Source of the DNA: an uncultured Clostridium sp.
GTDB lineage: Bacteria; Bacillota; Clostridia; Lachnospirales; Lachnospiraceae
Direction: 5' to 3'
DNA: 64,000 nt
Assembly: GCF_900547735.1 (NCBI RefSeq)
Contig: NZ_URHZ01000010.1
Location: 1-64,000, forward strand
Shown: in pieces, positions 23,789 through 32,672 of the stretch
Position numbering within the stretch: the first letter of the stretch is position 1
Layout of the letters: every line of letters begins with the position of its first letter
Notes under the pieces: generated by a model
Told to the model about the DNA's origin: nothing
What the model saw: only the letters and a program-made list of their open reading frames with translations
The model's database searches: none
Position numbers and translations under genes: made by a program

Positions 23789-25147
23789 TCAGTATTCCTC
23801 CTCAGCGCCGTTACGGTGCGCCATTGCCTTAAACAGCCCGAAACAAATGATAACGCCCAATACAATCGATAAATAATCGGCCGCAGGCTGTGCATAAATT
23901 ACGCCGTCCAGTCCAAACATCCGGTTCAGAATAAATACGAGAGGGATAAAAATCAGGCCCTGGCGGCAGACTGTAAGTACCAATGACGGGAGTGCCTTTC
24001 CCATTCCCTGGATTGTGTTGATGCAGAGAAAGAGAATGCCGATGAACGGGCCGGAAAGCTGAAGGGCAATGACCATCTGGATTCCATAGGCGATAACTTC
24101 GGGATCGTTTATAAATACCTGAATCAGCGTCCGGCGTGCAATCATCATGATAATCGTCAGAACCGTACCCATGATCACGGCGCAGATACCGGTAAAACGA
24201 AATACCTGCATCAGCCGCTTTTTATTCCTGGCTCCGTAATTATAACCAATCAGCGGCTGGATGCCGGCGCAGAGGCCAATCTGCAGAAGCACCACCAGCA
24301 TATTCGATTTCATCGCCACGCCCATGGCGGCTACCGGAGTGTCTCCGTATCCCACCAGTGCCAGATTTAAAATAATATTGGCAAAACTCATCAAAATATT
24401 ATTCAGGGATGCCGGAATTCCAATCGAAGCCACTCCGGATGCGATCCGTCCCCCCATTTTAAAGTCCTTAAGCCTGATGGAGAGGGAAGATTTTTTCCTG
24501 AGAAAATAGACAAGATAAAAGGCGCTGGCCGCGATATTTCCGATAACGGTAGCAATGGCTGCTCCGGTTACCCCCCAGCCCAGTCCCAGAATCATAACCG
24601 GATCCAGGATGATATTGACCACGGTTCCAATCAGATTTCCAATCATCGATTCCCGGGCCGCTCCCTCGCCCCGGAGAATGTTGCCGAAAGCAGTGGCAAA
24701 GATGATAAAGGGGCCTCCGAAAGAGATGTAGGTCAGATACTGTCTGGCGTACTCAATTGTATTCGCGCTGGCTCCTATCAGCTTCAGAATCAAATCCATT
24801 CCGGCTATAAAGAGCACCGCAACTATTACGCCCAGGCCGAGAGAGCCGTAGCAGCAAAAGGATGACAGGTTCCTGGCCCGCTCCATCCGCTTTTCTCCCA
24901 GCGCCCGCGATATGGCGGAGCTTCCGCCGATGCCGAACAGGTTGCCCAGCGCCATGTAAATCATAAAAACCGGTGTAGCCAGCGAAACGGCCGCCACCTG
25001 AAGGGGATCTCCGGTCTGGCCGATAAAAAATGTATCGGCCATGTTATAAATAACTACCACCAGCATGGAAATCATGGTGGGGACAGCCATGAGGGCCACC
25101 GCTTTGGGGACCGGCGCCTCCTCAAATAATTCTCTGTTTGTGTTCAT
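23789..25147 (-). CDS. MATE-family multidrug/cation efflux protein
   Basis: 452 residues with twelve hydrophobic segments and two MatE repeats. The N-terminal MAVPTMISMLVVVIYNMADT block and the middle GIPASLNNILMSFANIILN block are typical. It exports cationic drugs or metabolites using the sodium or proton gradient. Its stop is one base before the metallohydrolase start, and it begins 34 bases after the MarR gene, so all three form one operon. Confidence 0.9.
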   Translation of the reverse strand: MNTNRELFEEAPVPKAVALMAVPTMISMLVVVIYNMADTFFIGQTGDPLQVAAVSLATPVFMIYMALGNLFGIGGSSAISRALGEKRMERARNLSSFCCYGSLGLGVIVAVLFIAGMDLILKLIGASANTIEYARQYLTYISFGGPFIIFATAFGNILRGEGAARESMIGNLIGTVVNIILDPVMILGLGWGVTGAAIATVIGNIAASAFYLVYFLRKKSSLSIRLKDFKMGGRIASGVASIGIPASLNNILMSFANIILNLALVGYGDTPVAAMGVAMKSNMLVVLLQIGLCAGIQPLIGYNYGARNKKRLMQVFRFTGICAVIMGTVLTIIMMIARRTLIQVFINDPEVIAYGIQMVIALQLSGPFIGILFLCINTIQGMGKALPSLVLTVCRQGLIFIPLVFILNRMFGLDGVIYAQPAADYLSIVLGVIICFGLFKAMAHRNGAEEEY

Positions 25148-25181
25148 GTAAGTAATTCTCCTTTTTCGTTGCCTGCAATAA

Positions 25182-25613
25182 CTACTTGATATTTTCTTCC
25201 AGCTTTCTTATCGTGCTCGTAAGCTGATTAAGCTCCTCCGGAGAAATTCCGGACTGAAGCTCTGCCTCAAACCGGTTCAGGCGGTCTATCATCCTATCAC
25301 GTGCCTCGGTTCCCTTCTCCGTCACCACCAGCTTCTTCAGTCTGGCATCATAGGAAACCGGCTCCCGGCGGATATAACCGTTGCGCTCCATCAATTGCAG
25401 AGTCCGGCTGGCCGTGGAGCGGCGGATTGAGAATTCCTTCTCGATATCCCTCTGCATGATATCTCTCCCCTGCGACTGAATCAAAAAGTGCAGAACCCAG
25501 TCCTGATTCGCGGTCAGCGTCTCCCCTTCCTGGGCCGACATCTGATTGATTCTGCGGTAAATAAGATTCGATAATACGCGGATTTCAAATCCGACATGAG
25601 TGTTTACTGTCAT
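25182..25613 (-). CDS. MarR-family regulator
   Basis: 143 residues, winged helix-turn-helix with the MarR pattern (MQRDIEKEFSIRRSTASRTL at about residues 53-72, wing near RREPVSYDARLKKL). As first gene of the operon with MATE and metallohydrolase genes it probably represses its own transcript and is released by a drug-like ligand. A good promoter lies upstream (25752-25780, minus strand). Confidence 0.9.
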   Translation of the reverse strand: MTVNTHVGFEIRVLSNLIYRRINQMSAQEGETLTANQDWVLHFLIQSQGRDIMQRDIEKEFSIRRSTASRTLQLMERNGYIRREPVSYDARLKKLVVTEKGTEARDRMIDRLNRFEAELQSGISPEELNQLTSTIRKLEENIK

Positions 25614-25751
25614 CTTTATTTCCTTCCTGGATGCTTATTTCATATATTTAAAGAGATAGAGCCTGTTCCGGGAGCGGCCGCCTGCGCCTTAAATCAATCC
25701 GAATCAGCTTTTCCGCCCCTGGCTTTACTGAAAAGATGTAAGCACCCTAAC

Positions 25752-25780
25752 ATTCTAAACGAACGTATATTCTTTGTCAA
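25752..25780 (-). promoter_or_regulatory. Promoter of the marR-MATE-hydrolase operon
   Basis: On the minus strand TTGACA (25780-25775), 17 bases, TAGAAT (25757-25752). The spacer contains ACGTTCGTTT, a candidate MarR site. The leader to the MarR start is about 135 bases. Confidence 0.7.
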
Positions 25781-25872
25781 CTCCGTTTTTCAATCGGGCA
25801 GCAACCGGGAGTCACCCCTTTGCACCGAAAAGCGTATAAAAGAGAAAGGAACCGTGAGGTTGATTAAAGCAC

Positions 25873-25919
25873 AAAAAAACGGACGAAATCCCTTAAACAG
25901 GGGAGCCGTCCATTTTTTT
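25873..25919. terminator. Bidirectional terminator-like hairpin
   Basis: An A7 run, C and GGACG (25873-25885) pair with CGTCC, A and a T7 run (25907-25919), with an inner CCC/GGG pair. It works in either direction by sequence. It lies in the 766-base gap between the MarR gene and the dehydrogenase gene (25614-26379), which has no supported coding sequence. Confidence 0.6.
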
Positions 25920-25931
25920 ATCCATAAAAAC

Positions 25932-25978
25932 AAGGGTATCGTTCCATCACTTTATTTTGTGATATAGACGATACCCTT
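25932..25978 (-). terminator. Intrinsic terminator downstream of structured RNA copy 2
   Basis: 11-bp perfect stem AAGGGTATCGT/ACGATACCCTT (25932-25942, 25968-25978) with an inner ATCAC/GTGAT pair. Read on the minus strand it ends with GTTTTTATGG. It would end transcripts from the dehydrogenase gene or from the structured element if that is transcribed leftward. Confidence 0.65.
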
Positions 25979-26149
25979 CTGCCTATTCATCAACTATAAA
26001 ATATAATCCGCCAAAAGGGCAGTCTATAAGTAAGTAGTGGCTGCAACAATACCTCTCCCCCATTTGGCGGAAGAGACAGTCAGCCGATGCCGGAATGACG
26101 GACGGGCCGATCCCTGCCTGCACTTCAGTCCCATCGATAAATTACGCGG

Positions 26150-26380
26150 GAAAGGAGGGAGAAAACTTTCCGAAGGGGACCTTGGAGTCCGTTGGCGTTT
26201 GATGAGGTCCCTCACGAATCTAGCGCCATTACGCACTCCGTAAGCGGGAGCGAGTCCCCGCAGGAATTTTTTCTCCCGGATTTCCCCTCACCACAACCTC
26301 ACATAGGGACTGAAGGCTTATCCAACCCCTAACGCACCCCGTCCGCCATCCATCCATCAGCGTCCTTCCCCCAACTAAAT
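26150..26380. ncRNA. Structured RNA-like dispersed element, copy 2
   Basis: Homologous to 1-235. The core is 26157-26277, with closing stem 26157-26165/26269-26277 and TTCC/GGAA (26168-26171/26263-26266), and a long hairpin 26184-26239. That hairpin has pairs GGAGT/ACTCC, GGCGT/GCGCC, GA/TC and TGAG/CTCA where copy 1 has GAAGC/GCTTC, GGTGC/GCATC, GG/CC and CGAG/TTCG. The conserved 3' part ends CAACTAAAT exactly at the stop codon of the dehydrogenase gene. It is not protein coding as far as can be seen. Orientation of transcription is unknown. Confidence 0.7.
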
Positions 26381-27321
26381 CACATCACATTCACAGGCGT
26401 CCCATCCACCCATTTCGCCACATTATCAAACACAATCACAGCCCTCTTCACAAGCGCTTCTTTCGTAGCAAACGCAATATGAGGCGTCGCAATCACATTT
26501 TTTGCATTCAGCAGCGGGTGCTCTTTTTTTACCGGAGGCTCATTTTCAAATACGTCGATACCGGCTCCGGCGATCCGGCCGGCGTTCAGCGCTTCGGCCA
26601 GGGCCTCGCTGTCCACTACAGGGCCGCGGGCCGTATTGATAAGAACTGCCGTTTCCTTCATCATAGCCAGTTCTTCTTTGCCAATCAGGCCCTTTGTCTC
26701 CGGCGTAAGCGGTGTGTGCAGTGAAACAATGTCACAGGTGGAGAGAAGTTCATTCAGGGAAACATATTTGATGCCCTCAATTTCTTTCACCGTTCTGCTG
26801 TATGCATATACTTCGCAGCCGAAGGCCTGTGCAATCTTTGCCGTGCGCAGTCCGATGGCGCCTGTTCCCACGATACCAAACTTCTTACCTTCCAGCTCAA
26901 AGCCGACAAGGCCGTCTTTCGTCCCCTCTTTTCTGACCACGTCATTGCATGGGATGATATTTCTGTAAAGTGCAATGACCATGCCGAATACAAGGTCGGC
27001 TACGGCAACGGTGGAATATCCGGCACAGTTGCAGACCATGACGCCGTTGCTGCGGCAGTGATCCATGGCAATGTGATCAACTCCCGTAAATGCAACGGAT
27101 AAAAGCTTTAAGTTTTTGCATCCGTCGATTACTTCACCGTTCATCGGAAGGTTGGACACGACGATGATATCGGCGTCTTTGCCTCTCTCAATCAATTCCT
27201 GCGTGCCTGTAACGCGGGTGTCGTAATATACGATCTCCAAATCCTTCGGAAGCGCTTCGTGCGCCATGGACAGGAGCTTTTCCTGCGGGACTCCAAGAGG
27301 TTCGATGATAACAAGTTTCAT
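26380..27321 (-). CDS. D-isomer-specific 2-hydroxyacid dehydrogenase
   Basis: 313 residues. Rossmann motif GIVGTGAIG at about residue 148; catalytic arginine in NTARGPVVD (about 232), glutamate in DVFENEPP (about 261) and histidine in TPHIAF (about 284) complete the family triad. It reduces a 2-keto acid or oxidises a D-2-hydroxy acid with NAD(P)H; the substrate is not readable. It is divergent from the RraA-TctCBA genes, so it may handle the 2-oxo acid released by the RraA-like aldolase. The stop codon directly abuts structured RNA copy 2. Confidence 0.9.
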   Translation of the reverse strand: MKLVIIEPLGVPQEKLLSMAHEALPKDLEIVYYDTRVTGTQELIERGKDADIIVVSNLPMNGEVIDGCKNLKLLSVAFTGVDHIAMDHCRSNGVMVCNCAGYSTVAVADLVFGMVIALYRNIIPCNDVVRKEGTKDGLVGFELEGKKFGIVGTGAIGLRTAKIAQAFGCEVYAYSRTVKEIEGIKYVSLNELLSTCDIVSLHTPLTPETKGLIGKEELAMMKETAVLINTARGPVVDSEALAEALNAGRIAGAGIDVFENEPPVKKEHPLLNAKNVIATPHIAFATKEALVKRAVIVFDNVAKWVDGTPVNVM

Positions 27322-27360
27322 AATAACAGATCTCCTTTCGCGGCTCTATTTATAGGCTTG

Positions 27361-27395
27361 AAAAACGCCAAAATCCATATCATAACGGCGTTTTT
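27361..27395. promoter_or_regulatory. Terminator-like hairpin in a divergent intergenic region
   Basis: 9-bp perfect stem AAAAACGCC/GGCGTTTTT with a 17-base loop, ending in T-runs on both strands. It lies in the 5' leader of the dehydrogenase gene (40-74 bases upstream of its start), not at a gene end, so it could act as an attenuator. The rest of 27322-27720 holds an extended -10-like TGGTATCAT on the minus strand (27487-27495) and no supported gene. Confidence 0.45.
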
Positions 27396-27720
27396 GTAAA
27401 GTTAAAATAACTCTTTACGGAGGAACGGAAAGCCGAACTGCGTGATGGCAGCCGGACGTGTCCGCCGGTAAAAGAATTATGCTTTTATGATACCACACAA
27501 ACGTCTTTTTGGGGCGGCAGATTTTACGGATTGCTAAAACTAATTAGAGATGAATGTGGAAAGTATGATGATTTTTGACGCACTGGGAATTTTTAACAAA
27601 TTTTTATTGTTAACTTGGCTTGTTTTTCTTTGTTTGATTTATGAATATGCCTGGATTAGAATGAAATTAAGAAAAAAACATAGCTATGGAAATCGATTAA
27701 AAATACAGGAGGAATTAAAA

Positions 27721-28422
27721 ATGTCAGTGGGAAAAAGAATTTATTTAAAGAGAGAAATGCCGGATCCGGAAATTATGGAAGAGTTTAAAAACATTCCGGC
27801 ATCAAATACAGCGGATGTGATGGGCCGAAGCTGTGCCATGAATCCCAGAATTAAGCTTGTGAGCAGTCCAAAAAACCAGATGATGGTGGGACCGGCTTAT
27901 ACGATAAAGGGCAGAGCCGGCGATAATCTGGCGCTTCACGCGGCGCTGAACTTCTGCGAAGAGGGAGATGTGCTGGTTGTTTCCAATGAAGAGGATAATA
28001 CCAGAGCCCTGATGGGAGAGATAATGATGGCCTATTTAAAATTTACGAAAAAAATTGCCGGAATTATTCTGGACGGTCCTATCCGTGACATCGATGAAAT
28101 CGGAAAATGGGATTTCCCGGTTTACTGCACCGGCACGACACCAGGAGGCCCATATAAGGAGGGACCGGGCGAAATCAACGTTCCAATTTCCTGTGGCGGC
28201 ATCAGCGTAAATCCGGGAGACATTATTCTGGCGGATCCGGATGGAGTGATTTGTATTCCGAGAAAGGACGCGGCTGTGATTCTGGAAGATGCAAAGAAAT
28301 TCCAGGCTGCCGATGAGAAAAAACTGGAAGCGGCGAAGGACGGAACGGCGAACCGCGGCTGGGTTGAGAAGTCCCTGGAAGAAAAAGGATTTGAAATTAT
28401 CGATGATGTATACAGACAATAA
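27721..28422 (+). CDS. RraA-family protein (4-hydroxy-4-methyl-2-oxoglutarate aldolase-like)
   Basis: 233 residues, RraA/HMG aldolase fold. The metal and substrate motif GIILDGPIRDIDEI (about residues 110-123) has the Arg-Asp of the aldolase active site. SNTADVMGR near residue 27 and GGISVNPGDIILADPDGV near 160-177 are also family blocks. The ATG at 27721 follows ACAGGAGGAAT; a longer in-frame opening to 27550 encodes a hydrophobic stretch without a ribosome site and is rejected. Members cleave 4-carboxy-4-hydroxy-2-oxo acids to pyruvate or decarboxylate oxaloacetate. First gene of the TctCBA cluster, so it probably acts on the imported compound. Confidence 0.85.
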   Translation: MSVGKRIYLKREMPDPEIMEEFKNIPASNTADVMGRSCAMNPRIKLVSSPKNQMMVGPAYTIKGRAGDNLALHAALNFCEEGDVLVVSNEEDNTRALMGEIMMAYLKFTKKIAGIILDGPIRDIDEIGKWDFPVYCTGTTPGGPYKEGPGEINVPISCGGISVNPGDIILADPDGVICIPRKDAAVILEDAKKFQAADEKKLEAAKDGTANRGWVEKSLEEKGFEIIDDVYRQ

Positions 28423-28529
28423 TGTAACGTAAGAATAAGCAATACCGGGAAGAAACGGTAAAGCCAGGGCGCTGCGGGTATGCAGCCCTGTAGTAAGAAA
28501 ACTGATAATAAGCAGAGGGAGAGGGAAAC

Positions 28530-29552
28530 ATGAAAAAAACAGTAAAGGCCGTCATGGCGGTTTTAATGACATCCGTAATAGCAATGACAGGCTGCGGCAA
28601 CGCGGCACAGACCGATGTGAAAACAGAGAAAAAGGCAGATGGCGCAAATGCCACTGCGGACGGTTCGGACCTTGACTGGCCGAAAGAGACAATCACGATT
28701 ACGGTTCCCTACAGCGCCGGCGGTGACACGGATACTTACTGCCGTCAGATGTCAAATATGATGTCGAAGAAGCTGGGAGTCAATGTGGTAGTAGTAAATA
28801 CAACCGGAGGAGCCGGTGTTGTGGCTGCTTCTTCCGTAATGTCGGCAAAAAACGACGGATATAATCTGTTATTCCATCACACCGGTGTTATGCTGACACA
28901 GGAAGCGGCCGGATCAAACCAGTTTTCTTTCCTGGATGATTTCGAGGTGGTTGGTTCCATTGCCCGTGATGATACATATGCCCTGATAGCCAAGGCCGGA
29001 AGCCAGTGGACCACACTCGAGGATATGATTGCCTGGGCAAAGGCAAATCCGGGAAAACTGAAATATTCCATCACCTTTAATGGGGCGACTCATGCGGTTG
29101 CGGAGCAGATGGAAAGAACTATGGGAATTGAGATGGATAAGATCGACGTAGGTTCCAGTACCGCAGACCGCTTAACGGCCTTTATGGCAAATCAGTGTGA
29201 CATTCTTGTTGTTAACTATATGAATATTGCCGATTACATTGAAAACGGGGATTTTGTCATTCTCGGCGTCTGCTCGGAGGAGAGGCTGAAAGGACTTGAG
29301 GACTTCCCGACCTTAAAGGAACAGGGATATGATGTGGTTCAGCCTAAGATTTATGAAGTGAGGGCGCCAAAGGGAACGGATCCGGCGATTGTCGCCAAGC
29401 TTTCCGAATGTATGAAGGAAATTGCGGAGGCGCCTGAATTCCAGGAAATCCTCACAAAATACTATGCGGAGGCGTTTTACCGGAACGGCGAGGATACAAT
29501 TGCCGAAGATCGGGCTGAGGTAGAGGCAATGAAGGAATTATTTGCACAATAA
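28530..29552 (+). CDS. tctC: Tripartite tricarboxylate transporter solute-binding lipoprotein (TctC)
   Basis: 340 residues with signal peptide and lipobox AMTGC (Cys23), followed by the Bug/TctC domain. ITVPYSAGGDTD (about 57-68) and VVVVNTTGGAGVVAASSV (about 88-105) form the conserved carboxylate-binding loops. It delivers a di- or tricarboxylate to TctAB. A ribosome site (CAGAGGGAGAGG) precedes the ATG. Operon with rraA-like, tctB and tctA. Confidence 0.92.
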   Translation: MKKTVKAVMAVLMTSVIAMTGCGNAAQTDVKTEKKADGANATADGSDLDWPKETITITVPYSAGGDTDTYCRQMSNMMSKKLGVNVVVVNTTGGAGVVAASSVMSAKNDGYNLLFHHTGVMLTQEAAGSNQFSFLDDFEVVGSIARDDTYALIAKAGSQWTTLEDMIAWAKANPGKLKYSITFNGATHAVAEQMERTMGIEMDKIDVGSSTADRLTAFMANQCDILVVNYMNIADYIENGDFVILGVCSEERLKGLEDFPTLKEQGYDVVQPKIYEVRAPKGTDPAIVAKLSECMKEIAEAPEFQEILTKYYAEAFYRNGEDTIAEDRAEVEAMKELFAQ

Positions 29553-29569
29553 CAGAAAGAGGAGTTCTT

Positions 29570-30031
29570 ATGACAGGCAAAAAGAAGAATATTTTAGTTT
29601 CCATCGGATTTATTTTATTCGGCATTGTTCTCCTTACTCAGTCTGCGAGTATTAAACCAATGATGAAGAACGACCTGGGTTCAGGATTCTTTCCGACGAT
29701 TATTGGAGCGGCCATTATCGTGGTGGCGCTTGCTTTACTGGTATTCTCCCTCAGAGAAAAGGAGACCGGGACAACGGCGTCAGACAGCGATATGGCGGGA
29801 GGGTGGCTCAGCATCCTCCTGCTCCTGGCCTATGTCGCGGCTTTTAACCGGATTGGGTTTATAATATCTACAATGGTATATCTGTTTTTCCAGATTCTGG
29901 TGCTCGCTCCCAGGGAGAAGAGGAGCTGGCCTGTTACGGTCATTCTTTCCGTAGTTGCTCCACTGTTTATTTACGGAATGTTTGTGTATGTTATCAATAG
30001 TCCCCTGCCGAAAGGCATCTTTGGATTTTAG
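29570..30031 (+). CDS. tctB: Tripartite tricarboxylate transporter small permease (TctB)
   Basis: 153 residues, four membrane segments (about 8-26, 38-58, 78-100 and 118-146). N-terminal IGFILFGIVLLTQSASI and the DLGSGFFPTIIGAAIIV block are typical of TctB. It is the small membrane subunit of the carboxylate importer, 11 bases before tctA. Confidence 0.9.
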   Translation: MTGKKKNILVSIGFILFGIVLLTQSASIKPMMKNDLGSGFFPTIIGAAIIVVALALLVFSLREKETGTTASDSDMAGGWLSILLLLAYVAAFNRIGFIISTMVYLFFQILVLAPREKRSWPVTVILSVVAPLFIYGMFVYVINSPLPKGIFGF

Positions 30032-30042
30032 GAGGTAATTCT

Positions 30043-31530
30043 ATGGTTTCACAGGCAATACATATGGTTTTATTGAATCCAATCTGCCTGCTGCTTATTC
30101 TAATCGGCGTCGTAATCGGTATTATCTTCGGCTCGATTCCCGGTTTGTCGGCATCTATGGCATTGATACTTTTTTTGCCGATGTCCTTCGGCATGGAGCC
30201 GATGAACGGCATCGCACTGCTGGTGGGGCTCTATCTGGGCGGCATTTCCGGCGGACTTATCTCGGCGATTCTTTTAAGGATTCCGGGAACGGCATCCTCC
30301 ATTGCAACTGTGTTTGACGGCGGGCCGATGGCGGCTAATGGAGAGGCCGGAAAGGCATTGGGCGTCGGTATATTGACTTCCTTCGTAGGCGGACTTATCA
30401 GTATTTTCGCACTGATGTTTATTTCACCGTATCTGGCAAAGGTTACATTAGCCTTTACATCTGCCGAGTATTTTGCCATTGCGGTATTTGCCCTGACCAT
30501 TATTTCCAGTCTGTCCGGCAATAACCTGATTTTGGGAATTCTGGCCGGTTTGTTCGGAATTGCCCTGTCGCTGGTGGGAATCGCCCCCGTTGACGGAGCT
30601 ATCCGGTTTACCTTCGGACAAACCAATCTCTACGGCGGATTTGAGACGGTCGTTATCCTCATTGGCCTCTACGCCGTGACGGACATTATTAAAACGGGTT
30701 TTGAGCGCCGTTCCATTATCAACGAAACGGCAAAGAACCAGTACGCCTTAAAAGGTTATGGAATTTCCGTGAAGGAATATGCCGGACAGTGGGTCAATAT
30801 CATCCGTTCTGCCCTTATCGGTCTTGGAATCGGCATTCTTCCCGGAATCGGCGGTTCCACATCCAGCCTTCTGTCTTATTCCGCGGCAAAGAGCAGTTCA
30901 AAATATCCGGAGAAATTCGGAACGGGAATTATAGACGGTGTTATTGCATCGGAGACATCAAACAACGCCGTAATTGGAGGCTCCCTGATTCCTCTGATTA
31001 CGATGGGAATTCCAGGAAATGTGGCAACGGCAATTTTCCTGGGTGGTCTGACTATCCATGGAATTTCACCGGGTCCCCTGATTTTCCAGAAGAGCGGAGA
31101 ATATGTGTACGGCATTTTTATCGCACTGCTGGTAGCCAATGTATTCATGCTCATATGTGAGCGCGCCGGTCTTCCGGTGTTTGTCAAACTTCTCGACATT
31201 CCTAAATACTACCTGCTTCCGGTTGTAATGGTCTGCTGTGTAGTCGGTGCATACTGCGCCAATTACAGTGTTTTCGATGTGTGGTGCGTAGCTGCATTTG
31301 GTCTGGTAGGTCTCCTGTTCAAGGTACTCCGGGTGCCGTCGACGCCGATGATTATCGGGTTTATCCTGGGTTCCATGACAGAGGAAAACCTGCGCCAGGC
31401 GTTGATGCAGACGGGCGGAAGCTGGTCCATATTCGTGACAAGGCCCATATCACTCATCTTCCTCCTGATTGCCCTGGTATCGGTTGTGATGACCATCCGC
31501 AGTAAGATGAAGGAAAAAAAGACGGCGTAA
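30043..31530 (+). CDS. tctA: Tripartite tricarboxylate transporter large permease (TctA)
   Basis: 495 residues, about twelve membrane segments. TctA signatures include GSIPGLSASMALILFLPMSF (about 28-47), GGISGGLISAILLRIPGTAS and GIGGSTSSLLSYSAAK, and MGIPGNVATAIFLGGLTIHG in the second half. It is the sodium-coupled carboxylate channel. Preceded by TAGGAGG. Last gene of the operon before a strong terminator. Confidence 0.93.
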   Translation: MVSQAIHMVLLNPICLLLILIGVVIGIIFGSIPGLSASMALILFLPMSFGMEPMNGIALLVGLYLGGISGGLISAILLRIPGTASSIATVFDGGPMAANGEAGKALGVGILTSFVGGLISIFALMFISPYLAKVTLAFTSAEYFAIAVFALTIISSLSGNNLILGILAGLFGIALSLVGIAPVDGAIRFTFGQTNLYGGFETVVILIGLYAVTDIIKTGFERRSIINETAKNQYALKGYGISVKEYAGQWVNIIRSALIGLGIGILPGIGGSTSSLLSYSAAKSSSKYPEKFGTGIIDGVIASETSNNAVIGGSLIPLITMGIPGNVATAIFLGGLTIHGISPGPLIFQKSGEYVYGIFIALLVANVFMLICERAGLPVFVKLLDIPKYYLLPVVMVCCVVGAYCANYSVFDVWCVAAFGLVGLLFKVLRVPSTPMIIGFILGSMTEENLRQALMQTGGSWSIFVTRPISLIFLLIALVSVVMTIRSKMKEKKTA

Positions 31531-31628
31531 GAGCCGGAAGCATGTGAAGAAATTCGGCAGCGGTATCAGAGAAGCGAAACAGCTGTAATGCAAAAGAGAG
31601 TAATAGAAAAAGATATAATAAAGAAGGA

Positions 31629-31680
31629 AAAGAAAGAGCCTGGTATGCTGTGTATGCATATACCAGGTTCTTTCTTTATA
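31629..31680. terminator. Terminator of the tct operon
   Basis: 18-bp stem (31629-31646 with 31660-31677, one G-T pair). The arms carry AAAGAAAGA and TCTTTCTTT, so it can stop transcription from both sides. It separates tctA from the convergent DUF6282 gene. Confidence 0.85.
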
Positions 31681-31738
31681 CTTAATATAAATTGATTTAG
31701 AGTAAGACACTGTTGACAAAAGGGCTGATTTCCGCCGT

Positions 31739-32581
31739 CTATCCCTGCAGCAGTTCTTCCGGATTGCGGCGTATCATGAGTTCCAGTTCCTCCGGTGTGA
31801 TCCCGTGCTCTAAGAGTCCATTTGCGTACAATTCCATGCCCTCGTCGGAGAAGGGAGACTCTGTCTGTCCGAAATCCGTGGTCAGGTAGATGTGGGAAGC
31901 GCCGATCCCATGAATTTGTGCGGTTAAATCCTCCCAGGAGGTGCGGTTAAAGTAGGTGGTAAAATAAGAGTGTTCAACAACGGCTCCCATCGAAACGCAT
32001 TCCCTCTGCTCTTCAAGAGAATAATGGTTGGCCGGGTTGTCCGCATGGGTAATTACCATTCTTTTTATTCCGCAGCGGCCCGCCTCGCGCAGCAGTATCA
32101 TTCCTTCCGCAGGACCCAGATGACCGGTACAGAGAATCATGCCATACTGTTTTACGGATTCAAAGATTTCATAGACCTGAGGCAGCAGCCGTCCGTCCCC
32201 ACCCAGGATAGAGAGGTAAGGGGAAAGGTCACAACCGGTATCATGTCCGCGGCGGAAAGACTGGTAGCAGCGGGCATCCAGCGTGGGAAACCATAAAAAG
32301 CGTCCCCCGGCCTGTCCGCAGCGCTCTGCCGCATCAGGATTCAGTCCTCCGGCCTGCCGGTTCAGCACGAGACCGCCCACGACGGTTAATTCCGGAAACA
32401 GCTCTCTCAAAACAGCGGCGCGTCCGGTGGTGTCCGCGTAATGGCATTTAATCAGGCCGCCTTTCATCCCTGCCGCTTTCCAGCGTTTTGCAGCCGTCAA
32501 GTCGCTGCATTTGCGTTCATTTACATCCGGAGCGGTATGAAAGTGAAGGTCATAGGCTCCATCTAAAAGATTGTTCATCAT
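31739..32581 (-). CDS. DUF6282 amidohydrolase-superfamily protein
   Basis: 280 residues resembling the DUF6282 family of TIM-barrel metal hydrolases. Candidate ligands are in YDLHFHTAPD (residues 10-19, HxH), LIKCHYAD (about 39-46), CTGHLGP (about 151-157), ITHADNP (about 179-185) and the aspartate in TTDFGQT (about 236). The substrate is unknown. It lies downstream of the SLC13 carrier on the same strand with a terminator-like hairpin between, and convergent with the tct operon, so it may open a ring or cleave an amide of the imported acid. Confidence 0.75.
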   Translation of the reverse strand: MMNNLLDGAYDLHFHTAPDVNERKCSDLTAAKRWKAAGMKGGLIKCHYADTTGRAAVLRELFPELTVVGGLVLNRQAGGLNPDAAERCGQAGGRFLWFPTLDARCYQSFRRGHDTGCDLSPYLSILGGDGRLLPQVYEIFESVKQYGMILCTGHLGPAEGMILLREAGRCGIKRMVITHADNPANHYSLEEQRECVSMGAVVEHSYFTTYFNRTSWEDLTAQIHGIGASHIYLTTDFGQTESPFSDEGMELYANGLLEHGITPEELELMIRRNPEELLQG

Positions 32582-32612
32582 AATTCCTCCCGGGCACCCG
32601 GCCCATGAAAAA

Positions 32613-32652
32613 AGCGCCGCAAAGGGAAAACTTTCTTCCCCCTTGCAGCGCT
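32613..32652 (-). terminator. Internal terminator/attenuator between carrier and DUF6282 genes
   Basis: Minus-strand hairpin with AGCGCTGCAAGGGG pairing with CCCTTTGCGGCGCT, followed by TTTTTTC, sits in the 91-base gap just before the DUF6282 ribosome site. It would lower expression of the distal gene or act as an attenuator. Confidence 0.65.
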
Positions 32653-32672
32653 GTGACAGGTAAGTTTCAAAA

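Noticed and set aside
23788..23895. 36-residue upstream extension of the metallohydrolase
   Set aside because: It would overlap the end of the MATE gene; GAGGAGG points to the ATG at 23787.
27550..27720. 57-residue hydrophobic N-terminal extension of the RraA-like gene
   Set aside because: No ribosome site at its ATG, whereas AGGAGG precedes the ATG at 27721, which starts the family domain.
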